The notes: a model not told the origin generated them from the sequence alone. A DNA stretch of 64,000 bases from Pseudoxanthomonas sp. Root65 (GCF_001427635.1 NZ_LMHA01000002.1:620001-684000); one strand, 5' to 3'; positions 36,401-44,409 are shown, counted from the stretch's first letter. A program made the numbers and translations.

Positions 36401-37513
36401 CAGGTGGACGCCAGCGTGCGCTTCGCCAACGCACAACAGTCGAACATCCGCGACCGCCTGCGCCAGGTGCGCAGCGGCGCCAACGCGTCGAGCAACACGG
36501 TCACGCTGGCGTACGCCGGGGGCGAAGACCGCCAGGGGCTGTCGGTGCCCGTGGGGCAGGCGACGGGTGGCGTGTTGCCGGCACTGCCGCAAGGCTGGGG
36601 TGCGTGGGCATCCGGTACGGCCACGTTCGGCAAGAGCGGACGGGTGGGTGGCTACGACTTCCAGACCGATGGCATCACGTTGGGTGCGGACCGTGCAGTC
36701 GGCGAGCATCTGCTGCTGGGCGTGGCGGGCAGCCTGGCGCGCAACGACAGCGATCTCGACGGCACTGCATCGCGGCTCAAGGCCGACCAGCGCTCGCTGG
36801 CGCTGTACGGCCTGTGGCGCCGGGGCGAGCACCTGTTCGTGGACGGCATGCTGGCTACCGGCCGCCTGGATTTCGACATCCGCCGCTGGAGCGATGACGC
36901 CGGCGCCCTGGGGACGGCCGTACGCGACGGCGAGCAGTGGTTCGGCTCGCTGGCGCTGGGCTACGAGCATCGTGGCGAACGGATGGCGCTGACCGGTTAT
37001 GGCCGGTTCGACGCCAGCCGTACCACCCTCGACGCCTACCGCGAGTACGGGCTGGATATCTACGACCTGGCGTATCGCCGGCAGGAAGTGGAGAACAGCA
37101 CGTTCGCGCTGGGCATCGAAGGCAGCTACCAGGTCGGCGGTGCGAACGGGCGTTACCGGCCGTTCTGGACCCTGGAGTACCGCCAGGCGATCGACGACAA
37201 GGGCGAGGCGGCCATGAATTACGTGGTGTGGCCGCACCCCACCGACTACCGCCTGGGCATGCAGAGCTACAACGACAACGCCCTGTCGCTGGCGGCAGGC
37301 CTGGACGTGAAACTGCGCCCCGGCTGGCTGCTGTCGCTGCTGTTCGGCCATGAGCAGGCCAGCAACCGCACGCAGGGCAGCACCCTCGGCCTGCGCCTGT
37401 CGTACGGGCAGCCCTCCAGCGGAGGATTCGTGCAGGACGACGGCACGATGGCCGGTGAAGCCGCCCGTCGCTGCGGGCGCCGGTGTGCGGACCCCTCGGA
37501 GGCGCCACGTTGA
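30413..37513 (+). CDS. Giant autotransporter adhesin with DUF4347, Ig-like and FN3 repeats
   Basis: A 2366-residue surface protein. MKRALLGGLSTLLLPFSAHA is a Sec signal peptide. Residues about 86-245 form a DUF4347 domain (LVIIDAAVPDKAAFYRG, HIVSHAENGVLHLG, DLLLYGCDLASG). Then come two Ig-like units (about 425-640), five FN3-type units alternating with four ITFxNPGxQxFGT-type units (about 753-1544), a cadherin-like unit, two putative Ig (He_PIG) domains and further beta modules to about 1985. A helical linker (LLQAQVDASVRFANAQQS) leads to an autotransporter beta-barrel from about 2060 to 2335. Oddly, about 30 residues (SSGGFVQDDGTMAGEAARR...) follow the last strand LGLRLSYG, where barrels normally end. 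It probably mediates adhesion or biofilm formation. Confidence 0.9.
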   Translation: MKRALLGGLSTLLLPFSAHAATTSAGGYLMRGGYQPRSYMRVGVGASDLTTRELRNGFASHGKAVRRIDGPVMPGSLEIHAPGPVTELVIIDAAVPDKAAFYRGVKPGVDIVEIDTSRSGLEQLKLALAPYRDLVALHIVSHAENGVLHLGNSRIDSEALKREIDTFAALRGALADGADLLLYGCDLASGKEGEALLDIVRDMTGLDVAASSNKTGNAEQGADWDLEVRRGDVVAALPFAEKSLRDFSSVLAPATYNSVSFCPGAGTVNNYCVGGSLASTDGKLVISASTPQVYAISANHIANNPGWPANMVPSYSYPYTTSGHIQFQANTANMESFVLTSVRKIVNWQGACASAQLIGTRKSDGSTVTDNIAWGAGAATYTPSNLAGVALTALRVQVNNCAYDVSGNLRLDQLVIDDAPSSVPVLTDARISISGASGTGGAYKLGDTVTATWNNTAGGDNSGAMTGVTVDFSQFGGGAAVAASNSSNTWTATYTLTAGAIDGINRNVSVTATNAGGTTTTADTTNATVDNVAPTVTDGNIAISGASGTGGTYRIGDTVTATWNNTPAGDNNTDTISGATANFSQFGGGAAVSATNSGGTWTATYTLPSGALQATGRNVSFTATDNAGNTTTAADTTNAAVDTAPPAVTGITVSGSPAATATSVTFTVAFNESVANVSTDDFALATTGTATGTISSVSASSGTSIDVTVSGIAGTGDLRLNLNGSTNIADAAGNSGPTAFTSGATHTVAIPTAPGAPTIGTATAGDGEASVTFTAPGSNGGSAITTYTAIASPGGAVGTCAGPAACTATVTGLTNGTPYTFVVTATNAIGTSVASAASNAVTPKGSQTITFTNPGAQNFGTAPTLTASATSGLTPTFSSSTTGVCTITSGGTLTFVTAGSCTIDADQAGDAAWNAATTVTRTFTVNAVVPGAPTIGTATAGDTQATVTFTAPASIGGAAIIAGGYTVTANPGGATGTGSSSPITVTGLTNGVAYTFTVTATNSAGTGAASAASNSITPASPQTITFGNPGTQNFGTSPNLSILGGGASSTSGLAVTFTSSTTGVCTITSGGVLTFIAAGTCTINADQAGDSSYLPAPQVSRSFTVIPVVPGAPTIGTAIAGDTQASVAFTAPLNIGGSAITSYTVTVNPADVAPISGASSPIVVTGLTNGQAYTFTVTADNVAGTGPSSAASNSITPAATQTITFSNPGAQNFGTTPTLTATSDSGLTPTFTSSTTGICTITTGGALTFVNAGTCTINADQAGNGSYLAAPQVTRTFTVNAVVPGAPTIGTAVLVSSTEVDVAFTAPASSGGIAITGYTVTANPGGATATGSGSPVRVTGLTPGTSYTFIVTATNSAGTGSASAASNAVVTAATQVITFANPGSQDFGTTPTLSATADSGLPVSFASATPSVCTVTPTGALAFLTAGTCTITADQAGDASHLPAAQVSQTFAVNAVAPGAPVIGTATMASPTSVTVTFTAPGFTGGTPVTGYTVVASPGGITATGAGSPITVGGLASGTAYTFTVTAQGSAGSSAASATSNAVTPIPALDVADASATLAYGAPATPVTLSVTGTATSVAVLMPPAHGTATASGTTITYQPNPGYAGPDSFTYTASDAYQTTAAATVTISVTAPTVALDATNPVDGTGGSAYTHAFVASGGASPYTFQLTGGALPAGLVLGTDGRLSGTPTAAGSFSLTVQVTDSSTGLGPFTTQRQYTLQVAAPQLVFALPVLPPATHGGALNQTLTVSGGTAPYTYTVTAGSLPQGVSLSAAGVLSGAPAQSGSFAFTIEVRDANGFTGAQAYELVVAQAAQAITGFGANPAAPVFTPGGTFALVATGGASGNPVVFASTTPQVCQVSGTTVTMLAAGRCSLTADQAGDANHQAAPQAQLEVEIASAAPTLVWPEELRKVYGEPAFDLTNPQSPSAGAFTFTSSDPDVASINGRTVTLHAEGETVITATQAAAGSYAAASVEMRLQVDVRPDPTRDPGVVGLLQAQVDASVRFANAQQSNIRDRLRQVRSGANASSNTVTLAYAGGEDRQGLSVPVGQATGGVLPALPQGWGAWASGTATFGKSGRVGGYDFQTDGITLGADRAVGEHLLLGVAGSLARNDSDLDGTASRLKADQRSLALYGLWRRGEHLFVDGMLATGRLDFDIRRWSDDAGALGTAVRDGEQWFGSLALGYEHRGERMALTGYGRFDASRTTLDAYREYGLDIYDLAYRRQEVENSTFALGIEGSYQVGGANGRYRPFWTLEYRQAIDDKGEAAMNYVVWPHPTDYRLGMQSYNDNALSLAAGLDVKLRPGWLLSLLFGHEQASNRTQGSTLGLRLSYGQPSSGGFVQDDGTMAGEAARRCGRRCADPSEAPR
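31690..32340 (+). repeat. Two tandem Ig-like modules in the adhesin gene
   Basis: Two related units of about 340 bp, each encoding ISISGASGTGG or IAISGASGTGG, then DTVTATWNNT and FSQFGGGAAV. Likely an internal duplication. Confidence 0.8.
32671..35045 (+). repeat. FN3 plus ITF-type tandem modules, period about 525 bp
   Basis: The start of the FN3 unit (PGAPTIGTA) recurs near 32671, 33198, 33735, 34257 and 34779, that is every 522-537 bp. Between them four copies of the unit starting with ITFxNPGxQxFGT recur near 32952, 33477, 34014 and 34536. The fifth FN3 unit has no partner. The modules are prone to length change by recombination. Confidence 0.85.
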
Positions 37514-37554
37514 GCGGACTGTCCGCAGGCCTCTGACCATCCTGTGCGTCACGG

Positions 37555-37585
37555 GAAGCCCGGCTATCGCCGGGCTTCTTTTTTT
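37555..37585 (+). terminator. Rho-independent terminator after the adhesin gene
   Basis: A 10-bp perfect stem GAAGCCCGGC / GCCGGGCTTC with a TATC loop is followed by seven T residues. It lies 42 bases after the adhesin stop. Confidence 0.92.
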
Positions 37586-37722
37586 GAGATTGGTCCCCCG
37601 GCGCCCGGCACGTCGACCGTGCTCCCAGCACCTTTGGCACAGTCCGGGAACGGTCGGCAGCGCTACCCTCCCAGGCACGCCCGCGCGCGATGCGCGCCCG
37701 CCCTGACTTCCGGAGAACGCTG

Positions 37723-39843
37723 TTGAAGAAGACCCTGCTGTCCGCCGCCACTTTGTTGGCCCTCGCCGCTGCCGCCCCGCTGGCCGCCCACGAGGACCGC
37801 GCCTGTCTCGATGACGGCTGCACGCTGCAGTCGCTGTTCGCCGAATCCGACACCGGTGGCGCGGCCGCCGACGCGACGATCCCCGCCCGCCGCTTCGGCA
37901 GCTGGGGCATCGACACCGCCGGCATGGACCGCCAGGCCAAGCCCGGCACGGATTTCTTCCGCTACGTCAGCGGCACCTGGGCCGATACCACGCAGATCCC
38001 CGCCGACCGCTCCAGCTACGGTGGCTTCGCCATCCTGCGCGACCTGTCCGAGGCGCGCCTGCGCGTGCTGGTGGAAGGCTATGCGCTGGGCGATCCCGCG
38101 ACCGGCGGCGACGCTGCCAAGATCGCCGCGCTGTACCGCGGATTCATGGACGAGACCGCAGTCGAGGGCCTGGGTGCCAAGCCGTTGCAGCCGGTGCTGG
38201 CCGACATCCGTGCGGCCAGCGACAAGCACGCCCTGGCCCGGCTCATGGGGCAGCGGGGCGGCTTCTACGACAGCTTCTTCAATCTCAGCGTCAGCGATGA
38301 CCAGAAGAATCCGGACGTCTACGCGCTGTACCTGAGCCAGGGCGGCCTGGGCCTGGGCGACCGCGAGATGTACCTGCGCGAGAATTTCGCGCCGCAGCGC
38401 GAGCGCTACGAGGCCTATATCGCGCAGATGCTGCAGCTGGCCGGCTGGGCCCAGCCGCAGGACAATGCGAAGGCGATCCTCGCGCTGGAAACCCGCATCG
38501 CCGAGGCGCACTGGACCCGTGCCGAGAGCCGCAACCGCGACAAGACTTACAACCCTCTGGCGCTGGCGGACTTCGCCACGACTTCGCCGGGCTTCCCGTG
38601 GGCCGCGTTCTTCACGGCGGCTGGTGTCGAGGGTGCGGACCGTGCGGTGATCCGCCAGGACAGCGCCATCCCGAAGATCGCCGCGATCTTCGCCGACACC
38701 GACGTCGCCACGCTTCAGGCCTGGCAGGCCTTCCACGCCACCGACAACGCGGCGCCGGTGCTGTCGAGGGACTTCTCGGTGGCGCAGTACGAGTTCCGCG
38801 ACAAGTTCCTGTCCGGGCAGCCACAGCAGCGCGAGCGCTGGAAGCGCGGCGTGTCCTTCGCCGAATCGGCGATGGGCGAAGCGATCGGCCGCGACTATGT
38901 GCAGCTGTATTTCCCACCGGATGCGAAGGCCAAGATGGACGCGCTGGTCGCCAACGTGAAGGCGGCCATGGGCGCACGCCTGGATACGCTGGCATGGATG
39001 AGCCCGGCGACCAAGGCCGAAGCGCACGCCAAGCTGGCCGGTTTCGGCCTGAAGATCGGCCATCCCGACAAATACCGCGACTACAGCGCACTGGTGGTGA
39101 AGAACGGCGACCTGTTCGGCAATGCGCAGCGCGCCGGCCAGTTCGAGTGGGACTACCGCCGCAAGCGTGTCGGCCAGCCGGTGGACAAGGGCGAGTGGGG
39201 CATGACCCCGCAGACGGTGAATGCCTACTACAACTCGGTGAAGAACGAGATCGTGTTCCCCGCCGCCATCCTGCAGCCGCCGTTCTTCGATCCCGACGCC
39301 GATCCGGCGGTGAACTACGGCGGCATCGGTGGCGTGATCGGCCACGAGATCATCCACGGCTTCGACGACCAGGGCCGCAAGTCGGACGGCAAGGGCGTGC
39401 TGCGCGACTGGTGGACCGCCGAGGACGCGGCCAAGTTCGAGGTGCAGGCCGCCAGGCTGGGCGCGCAGTACGAGGCGTACGCGTTCCCGCAGCTGCCCGG
39501 CATGCACATCAACGGCCGCGTGGCGATGGGCGAGAACATCGGCGACCTGGGCGGCCTGACCATCGCGCTGGAGGCCTATCACCGTTCGCTGGACGGCAAG
39601 CCGGCGCCGGTGATCGACGGCTTCACCGGCGACCAGCGCTTCTTCATGGGCTGGGGCCAGGTGTGGCGCACGCTGTGGCGCGACGACGCGCTGCGGCAGC
39701 AGCTGGTCAACGGCACGCATTCGCCGGGCCACATCCGCGCCTTCGCGCCGCTGCGCAATATCGACGCATGGTACGACGCCTTCGACGTGAAGCAGGGCGA
39801 TCCGCTATACATCGCCCCGCAGGACCGCGTGCGGATCTGGTGA
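37723..39843 (+). CDS. M13-family zinc metallopeptidase (PepO/neprilysin type), exported
   Basis: The best start is TTG at 37723: GGAG lies seven bases before it and it opens a proper signal peptide (MKKTLLSAATLLALAAAAPL), whereas the ATG at 37690 adds an arginine-rich stretch. The 706-residue product has the HEIIH zinc motif at 541-545, the third ligand in ENIGDLGG (Glu604), the NAYYNSVKNEIVFPAAILQPP substrate site (shown here in part), and a C-terminal RVRIW. Most M13 enzymes cut short peptides; this one should act in the periplasm or outside. Monocistronic. Confidence 0.92.
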   Translation: MKKTLLSAATLLALAAAAPLAAHEDRACLDDGCTLQSLFAESDTGGAAADATIPARRFGSWGIDTAGMDRQAKPGTDFFRYVSGTWADTTQIPADRSSYGGFAILRDLSEARLRVLVEGYALGDPATGGDAAKIAALYRGFMDETAVEGLGAKPLQPVLADIRAASDKHALARLMGQRGGFYDSFFNLSVSDDQKNPDVYALYLSQGGLGLGDREMYLRENFAPQRERYEAYIAQMLQLAGWAQPQDNAKAILALETRIAEAHWTRAESRNRDKTYNPLALADFATTSPGFPWAAFFTAAGVEGADRAVIRQDSAIPKIAAIFADTDVATLQAWQAFHATDNAAPVLSRDFSVAQYEFRDKFLSGQPQQRERWKRGVSFAESAMGEAIGRDYVQLYFPPDAKAKMDALVANVKAAMGARLDTLAWMSPATKAEAHAKLAGFGLKIGHPDKYRDYSALVVKNGDLFGNAQRAGQFEWDYRRKRVGQPVDKGEWGMTPQTVNAYYNSVKNEIVFPAAILQPPFFDPDADPAVNYGGIGGVIGHEIIHGFDDQGRKSDGKGVLRDWWTAEDAAKFEVQAARLGAQYEAYAFPQLPGMHINGRVAMGENIGDLGGLTIALEAYHRSLDGKPAPVIDGFTGDQRFFMGWGQVWRTLWRDDALRQQLVNGTHSPGHIRAFAPLRNIDAWYDAFDVKQGDPLYIAPQDRVRIW

Positions 39844-39884
39844 CCGCCTCGGGACGCCGCCCCCGTGGCGGCGTCCCGTCGTAA

Positions 39885-39968
39885 CGTGCGCCATGCGCAC
39901 GACACATATGGCGCCTCGCGCATGCGTGCAGGGGAATGCGTGGAGTGCGGTCGTGCGCATGGCGCACG
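39885..39968. repeat. Inverted pair of REP-like palindromes (CGTGCG family)
   Basis: CGTGCGCCATGCGCACGAC at 39885-39903 is exactly complementary to 39950-39968. Each arm is itself a palindrome (CGTGCGC / GCGCACG with a CAT loop), and the left one is preceded by GTAA. A close relative of this pair occurs at 60696-60763. Confidence 0.85.
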
Positions 39969-40071
39969 GTGCGCACACGCAGGAGGCCCCAAGGCGGCCG
40001 TGCTTGGCTTGCATCGCCCGGCGCACGCACCGATGATGCGGGGCATCCTCGTTTCCCGTGCGTTTCGCGTC

Positions 40072-40662
40072 ATGCCCGCCACCCCCGCGTCCACCCCGCA
40101 AGGCGACCTGTTCGGCGGCCCACAGCCGGGCCGGCTGCATAGGCTATTCTTCGCGCTGGTGCCCTCGGCCGGCGAGCGCGAGGCCCTTCGTCACCGTGCC
40201 GATGACTTGAAGGCGGCGTTCCCGCAGGCGCGCTGGGTGCGCCCCGAGCGTTACCACCTGACCCTGCATTTTCTCGGCGAAAGCGATGGGCCCCGCGAGG
40301 ACATGGTGCGCACGGCGCACGAGGCCATGCAGGACTGGCAGCCGGAACCGGTCGGGATCACCCTCGACCACCTGCTGTGCCTGGGCAATCCGAAGAATCC
40401 CGCGCTGACGCTGGCGGCGCTGCACCCGTCGCCGGCGGTGGTGGCGTTCTGGCGCACTCTGCAGCAACGCCTGCTGCGCGCCGGCTTCAAGCAGCACGTG
40501 GGCCGCAGCTTCGTGCCGCACCTGACCCTGGCCTATGTGCCGCCGCGCACCGCGCCGGTGGACGTGCCCCCGGTGGTGCTGCACCCGCAGGGCGTGCACC
40601 TGCTGCAGAGCATCGAAGGCGAGGCGGACTACGACGTGCTTGGCGAGTGGCCGCTGGGGTGA
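40072..40662 (+). CDS. thpR: RNA 2',3'-cyclic phosphodiesterase (ThpR/LigT)
   Basis: A 2H phosphoesterase of 196 residues with both signature motifs, HLTLHFLGE (His62) and HLTLAYVPP (His150), and FFALVPSAGEREAL at the start. The family hydrolyses RNA 2',3'-cyclic phosphates and ligates certain tRNA halves in vitro. The ATG at 40072 gives the usual length; extensions to 39865 run over the REP pair and are not credible. The ribosome site is weak. Single gene. Confidence 0.87.
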   Translation: MPATPASTPQGDLFGGPQPGRLHRLFFALVPSAGEREALRHRADDLKAAFPQARWVRPERYHLTLHFLGESDGPREDMVRTAHEAMQDWQPEPVGITLDHLLCLGNPKNPALTLAALHPSPAVVAFWRTLQQRLLRAGFKQHVGRSFVPHLTLAYVPPRTAPVDVPPVVLHPQGVHLLQSIEGEADYDVLGEWPLG

Positions 40663-40730
40663 AGCGAGGCGCCCAGAGGCGCTAACATCGGCAACGCGAT
40701 GGGGATCGCGTCAGGGTAGGGGGAGTGATG

Positions 40731-43241
40731 ATGGGACATGCGATAGGGCGTCGCGCCATGGCGATGCTGATGCTGCTGTGCGGCCTGGCCAGCTTCGCGG
40801 CGCAGGCCAGCATGCGCGAGATCAAGCCCGACGACGCGGTCGCGCTGAAGCCGGGCGAAGGCCTGGTGCTGATGGCGGTGGACACGTCGGTGGACGTGGC
40901 CATGGTGCGGATGAACCGCGACGGCAAGCTGTTCGGTTCCGGGGTGATGCGCGACCTGAAGGAGGGACGCAACTTCCGCCTCTACGCCGTGCAGGCAGGC
41001 ACCTACGAGTGGCGGGAACTGCAGCTGGCGTTCGGTTACCGCTACACCTTGTCCGACGACGAGGATTTCCGCTTCACGGTCGAGCCGGGCCGCATTACCT
41101 ATCCGGGTGACCTGCTGTTCCGCCCGCGCAGCTTCTGGCGCGCGCGCTTCGCGTCCACCAACCGGTCGCTGGCGGCCATCGACTGGATGCAGAAGACCCA
41201 TCCGGCCATCTACGCGCAGTATCCGCTGGCGTTCTCGGGGCGTTACCCCGATCCGTTCCCCGCTTTCTACAAGCCGTTGCGCGCTGCCGCCAAGGAAGAT
41301 CCGACCACGCTGCCCGATCTGCGCGAACCCGCGCTCGCCTACGTGCTGCCGTTGCAGCCGGCCACCCTGTTCAAGCCCGAGCGGATTGTCCAGGCCAGCC
41401 TCAATCCGGCGGGTACGCTGCTCGCGTTGCAGGTCCGCAATGGCAAGGACGACTGGGGCGTGGACCTGGTCGACCTGCAGGGGCGGCAGGCGTCGCTGAT
41501 GGCCAAGAGTGCGGTGAAGTTCGATTCGGTGGAGTGGGCGGGCGACGACCTGCTGCTGTTGACGGTGGATCCGCCCCGCGGCCAGCAGATGGTGATCGCC
41601 ATCCGCATGGAAACCGACGCCTCCGGCGCGCGGCGCTATACGCGGATCAACCTGCCCAAGGGCGGGTGGGTGGTCGACACGTTGCCACGCGAGCCGGGCT
41701 ACATCCTGTTCGGCAGCGTGGCCCGCCAGGGCGGATTGATGGTACATCGGCTCGACATCAGCAGTCAGAAGGCCGTGGACGAGGCCAAGCTCCAGTATCG
41801 CGACCGCCTCAACCAGGGCGTCAAGGATGACCTGTGGTGGATGGCCGATGGCAACGGCGTGCTGCGGTTGGCGGTCGCCCGCCGCGGCGAGGACTACGTG
41901 CTGGTGTTGCAGGAGAACCTGGTATTCCGCGACGTGATGAAACTCGGCGGCGAGACCGACCTGGATCCGGTCGGGCTATCGCTCGACGTGCGCACGCTGT
42001 ATGCGCTGACCGATGCGGGACGCGGGCAGCGTGACCTCGTCGAGTACGACCTGGGGCGGAAGACGATCGGCCGTACCTTGTTCTCGCGTCCGGGCGTCGA
42101 TGTCGAGCACGTGCTCTTCGATGCGCAACGTACGCCCATCGGCGTGCAGTTCTACGAGGGAGGACTGCTGGTCAGCGAATACTTCCAGCCCGAGGACGCG
42201 CGCCTCGGGGCGCTGCTGGCGAAGGCGTTCCCCGGCAAGATGGTGCAGGTCGCCGACCGCAGCCGCGACGGGCGCCACGTGGTGCTGGATGTGGATGCCG
42301 CCGATCAACCGTCGCAGCTCTACCACCTGGACACGGTGAAAGGGACCGCGGAACTGCTGGACGATGCGGCGCCGTGGCTGGCGGCGGTGCGCTTCGCGCC
42401 GGCCCAGGTGCTCAGTTTCAAGGGCAAGGATGGCCTGCCGCTGGAGGCCTTCCTGACCGTGCCGCCCGGATCGGGCAAGCGGCCGCTCGTCGTCTTTCCG
42501 CATGGTGGCCCCATCGGCGTGGCCGACCGCCTGCATTTCGACCGCGAGGTGCAGTTCGTCGCGTCACTCGGATACGCAGTGCTGCAGGTCAACTTCCGTG
42601 GATCGGATGGCTACGGCCGGGCCTTCCGCGAGGCCGCTTACGGAGCGTTCGGCACCCGCATCGAAGACGATATCGACGCCGCCATCACGGCGGCGCTGGC
42701 GCGCCATCCGCTGGACGGCGACCGCATGTGCATGCTGGGCGCCAGTTACGGCGGTTATTCCGGACTGGTCGCGGCGGCACGTTGGCCGGAGCGCTTCCGC
42801 TGTGTGGTGTCGATCGCCGGCCCCAGCGACCAGACGTTGCTGTTCACGTCCAGCGACCTGGGCCGGACGGAAGCGTCCCGGGCCACGCTGGAAAAATACC
42901 TGGGCGATCCGGCCAAGGTGCTGGACGACATGCAGCGACAGTCCCCGCTCTATCAGTACGCCAGCATCCGTGCGCCGGTCATGCTGATACACGGTCTTGA
43001 AGACGAGCGCGTGGACTACGAGCACAGCCGTCGCATGGCGCGCATGCTGGCGTTGGCGGGTCAGCGCCCGGTGGGGCTGGCGTTCGAGAGCGAGGGGCAC
43101 AGTTTCGCCTCGCAGGAAAATCGCGAGAAAACCTGGAGTGCGGTCGCGGGATTCCTGCGCCAGCATCTCGGTGGCGATGCGCCCGCGCCTGCCTCCACCA
43201 CGCGGTCGGCGACGGCACCGGAATCCGTCGCGCTTCCCTGA
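40731..43241 (+). CDS. Secreted S9-family (prolyl oligopeptidase) peptidase with extra N-terminal domain
   Basis: The 836-residue product has a signal peptide (MGHAIGRRAMAMLMLLCGLA), an additional beta-rich region at about 30-135 that I cannot assign (LKPGEGLVLMAVDTSVDVAM), a propeller-like middle and a C-terminal alpha/beta-hydrolase domain. The triad is Ser672 (GASYGGYS), Asp758 (GLEDERVDYEHS) and His790 (EGHSF). AGGGGGAG lies five bases before the ATG at 40731; ATG 40728 and GTG 40725 are too close to it. It ends one base from a convergent TPR gene. Confidence 0.88.
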   Translation: MGHAIGRRAMAMLMLLCGLASFAAQASMREIKPDDAVALKPGEGLVLMAVDTSVDVAMVRMNRDGKLFGSGVMRDLKEGRNFRLYAVQAGTYEWRELQLAFGYRYTLSDDEDFRFTVEPGRITYPGDLLFRPRSFWRARFASTNRSLAAIDWMQKTHPAIYAQYPLAFSGRYPDPFPAFYKPLRAAAKEDPTTLPDLREPALAYVLPLQPATLFKPERIVQASLNPAGTLLALQVRNGKDDWGVDLVDLQGRQASLMAKSAVKFDSVEWAGDDLLLLTVDPPRGQQMVIAIRMETDASGARRYTRINLPKGGWVVDTLPREPGYILFGSVARQGGLMVHRLDISSQKAVDEAKLQYRDRLNQGVKDDLWWMADGNGVLRLAVARRGEDYVLVLQENLVFRDVMKLGGETDLDPVGLSLDVRTLYALTDAGRGQRDLVEYDLGRKTIGRTLFSRPGVDVEHVLFDAQRTPIGVQFYEGGLLVSEYFQPEDARLGALLAKAFPGKMVQVADRSRDGRHVVLDVDAADQPSQLYHLDTVKGTAELLDDAAPWLAAVRFAPAQVLSFKGKDGLPLEAFLTVPPGSGKRPLVVFPHGGPIGVADRLHFDREVQFVASLGYAVLQVNFRGSDGYGRAFREAAYGAFGTRIEDDIDAAITAALARHPLDGDRMCMLGASYGGYSGLVAAARWPERFRCVVSIAGPSDQTLLFTSSDLGRTEASRATLEKYLGDPAKVLDDMQRQSPLYQYASIRAPVMLIHGLEDERVDYEHSRRMARMLALAGQRPVGLAFESEGHSFASQENREKTWSAVAGFLRQHLGGDAPAPASTTRSATAPESVALP

Positions 43242-43242
43242 T

Positions 43243-44322
43243 TCAGTGCGCCAGCCGGCGCAGGGCATCCAGTTTGGCGTGGTAGAGCCGGCGTTGGTCG
43301 CCTTCGCTGAGACGCTCCGCACGCGCCAGCGCCTTGCCGGCGCGGCGGTGGTCGCCTTGCAGGAAGTAGGCCCGCGCCAGGCCGAAATGGAAGCGGTGTT
43401 CGTCGGGGAACAGCTTGATCGCTTGGCGGTAGTCGCGGATGGCTAGCTCGACGTTGCCCTCGCGCTCGTGCCTGGCGCCTTGCAGGAAGTGGTGGAACGG
43501 ATCCCGTGCCTGCACGCGCTGCAGGCGGGCCTGCAGGTGTGCGGCCGCCTCGACGTCGCCTGTGCGCTGGTAGTGCGCGGCCAGGTTGGACAGGGCGCCG
43601 GGGTCCAATGGGTTCAGCCGGAGGGCGTGCAGGTAGTGCTGTTCGGCCTGCTCCGGATCGCCGCGTCGCAGATGCAGCACGCCGGTATTGCTCCAGGTCA
43701 CCGCGTAGGTGGGGTCCAGTGTCTTCGCCACGCTGGCATAGCGCAGCGCGTCGTCCAGCCGTCCAGCTTCCAGCAGGTCGGCGGCGCGGTTGTTGTAGTA
43801 GTGCACCAGCAGGCGCGCGTCGCTGATCTCGCGGGGCGGCTTGCGTGCGATCACCTGGTCCCAGGCCACGTCCACCGTCAGTTGGCGGTGCCGGATGCGC
43901 ACCCCGGCATTGACGTGGTGGGTGCGGTAGAGGGTGTCCTGTTCCTGCCGCCACGCCAGCGTTTCGTCGATCTGCTGTCCGTAGGCCTGCAAGCCGGCCT
44001 CCCGCGCCAGCGCGATGGCGAGCAGGGTGAAGCTGAGGCAGTTGGCCTGCCGGGTGGCGTAGGCCTCCGCCACGGTGTGGTTGGCGGTGATGTCGTAGCG
44101 CATGCCCAGGTCGTCGGGCGAGAACAGGAACTCGACCATCCGCCGCAGGCGCTGCTCGGACTTGCGGGGCGTCGTCAGTACCTTGGCGTGGAACTCGCGG
44201 CGCAGCGGCTCGGGCAAGGCCATGACCTCGGCCGGCGTCGGCGGTTGCGCGGAGGGCGCCGGGGCGGCAGCGGGGGCCAGTCCGGCCATGGCCAGCGTGG
44301 CGGCCATCAGGGTAGCGATCAT
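43243..44322 (-). CDS. Exported transglutaminase-like and TPR-repeat protein
   Basis: A 359-residue protein with a signal peptide (MIATLMAATLAMAGLAPAAA). Residues about 60-165 form a transglutaminase-like domain with the candidate nucleophile in RQANCLSFTLLAIALAREAG; TPR repeats fill 180-350 (YNNRAADLLEAGRLDDALRY, AEQHYLHALRLNPLDPGALS). Proteins with this pairing in gammaproteobacteria are uncharacterised but probably periplasmic. It is divergent from trxC, 87 bp away. Confidence 0.82.
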   Translation of the reverse strand: MIATLMAATLAMAGLAPAAAPAPSAQPPTPAEVMALPEPLRREFHAKVLTTPRKSEQRLRRMVEFLFSPDDLGMRYDITANHTVAEAYATRQANCLSFTLLAIALAREAGLQAYGQQIDETLAWRQEQDTLYRTHHVNAGVRIRHRQLTVDVAWDQVIARKPPREISDARLLVHYYNNRAADLLEAGRLDDALRYASVAKTLDPTYAVTWSNTGVLHLRRGDPEQAEQHYLHALRLNPLDPGALSNLAAHYQRTGDVEAAAHLQARLQRVQARDPFHHFLQGARHEREGNVELAIRDYRQAIKLFPDEHRFHFGLARAYFLQGDHRRAGKALARAERLSEGDQRRLYHAKLDALRRLAH

Positions 44323-44397
44323 CGTGCGGCCCTCGTCGAGGAGAACGATGCCCGCAGTCTATGCGCTGTGGCGATGCAGCATGGGCGGCCCCGGCGT

Positions 44398-44403
44398 TAG
44401 GAT
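44398..44403 (+). promoter_or_regulatory. -10-like element (TAGGAT) six bases before the trxC ATG
   Basis: TAGGAT, six bases, then ATG at 44410. The spacing is the same as at 5245, 55093 and 56447 and fits a leaderless transcript; the AGGA within the hexamer might alternatively serve as a ribosome site. Confidence 0.35.
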
Positions 44404-44409
44404 GTGCGC

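Noticed and set aside
37640..37662. TTGGCAC, suggestive of a sigma-54 -24 element before the M13 peptidase gene
   Set aside because: The matching GC of the -12 element at the required spacing is absent (GGGAAC instead of TTGC).
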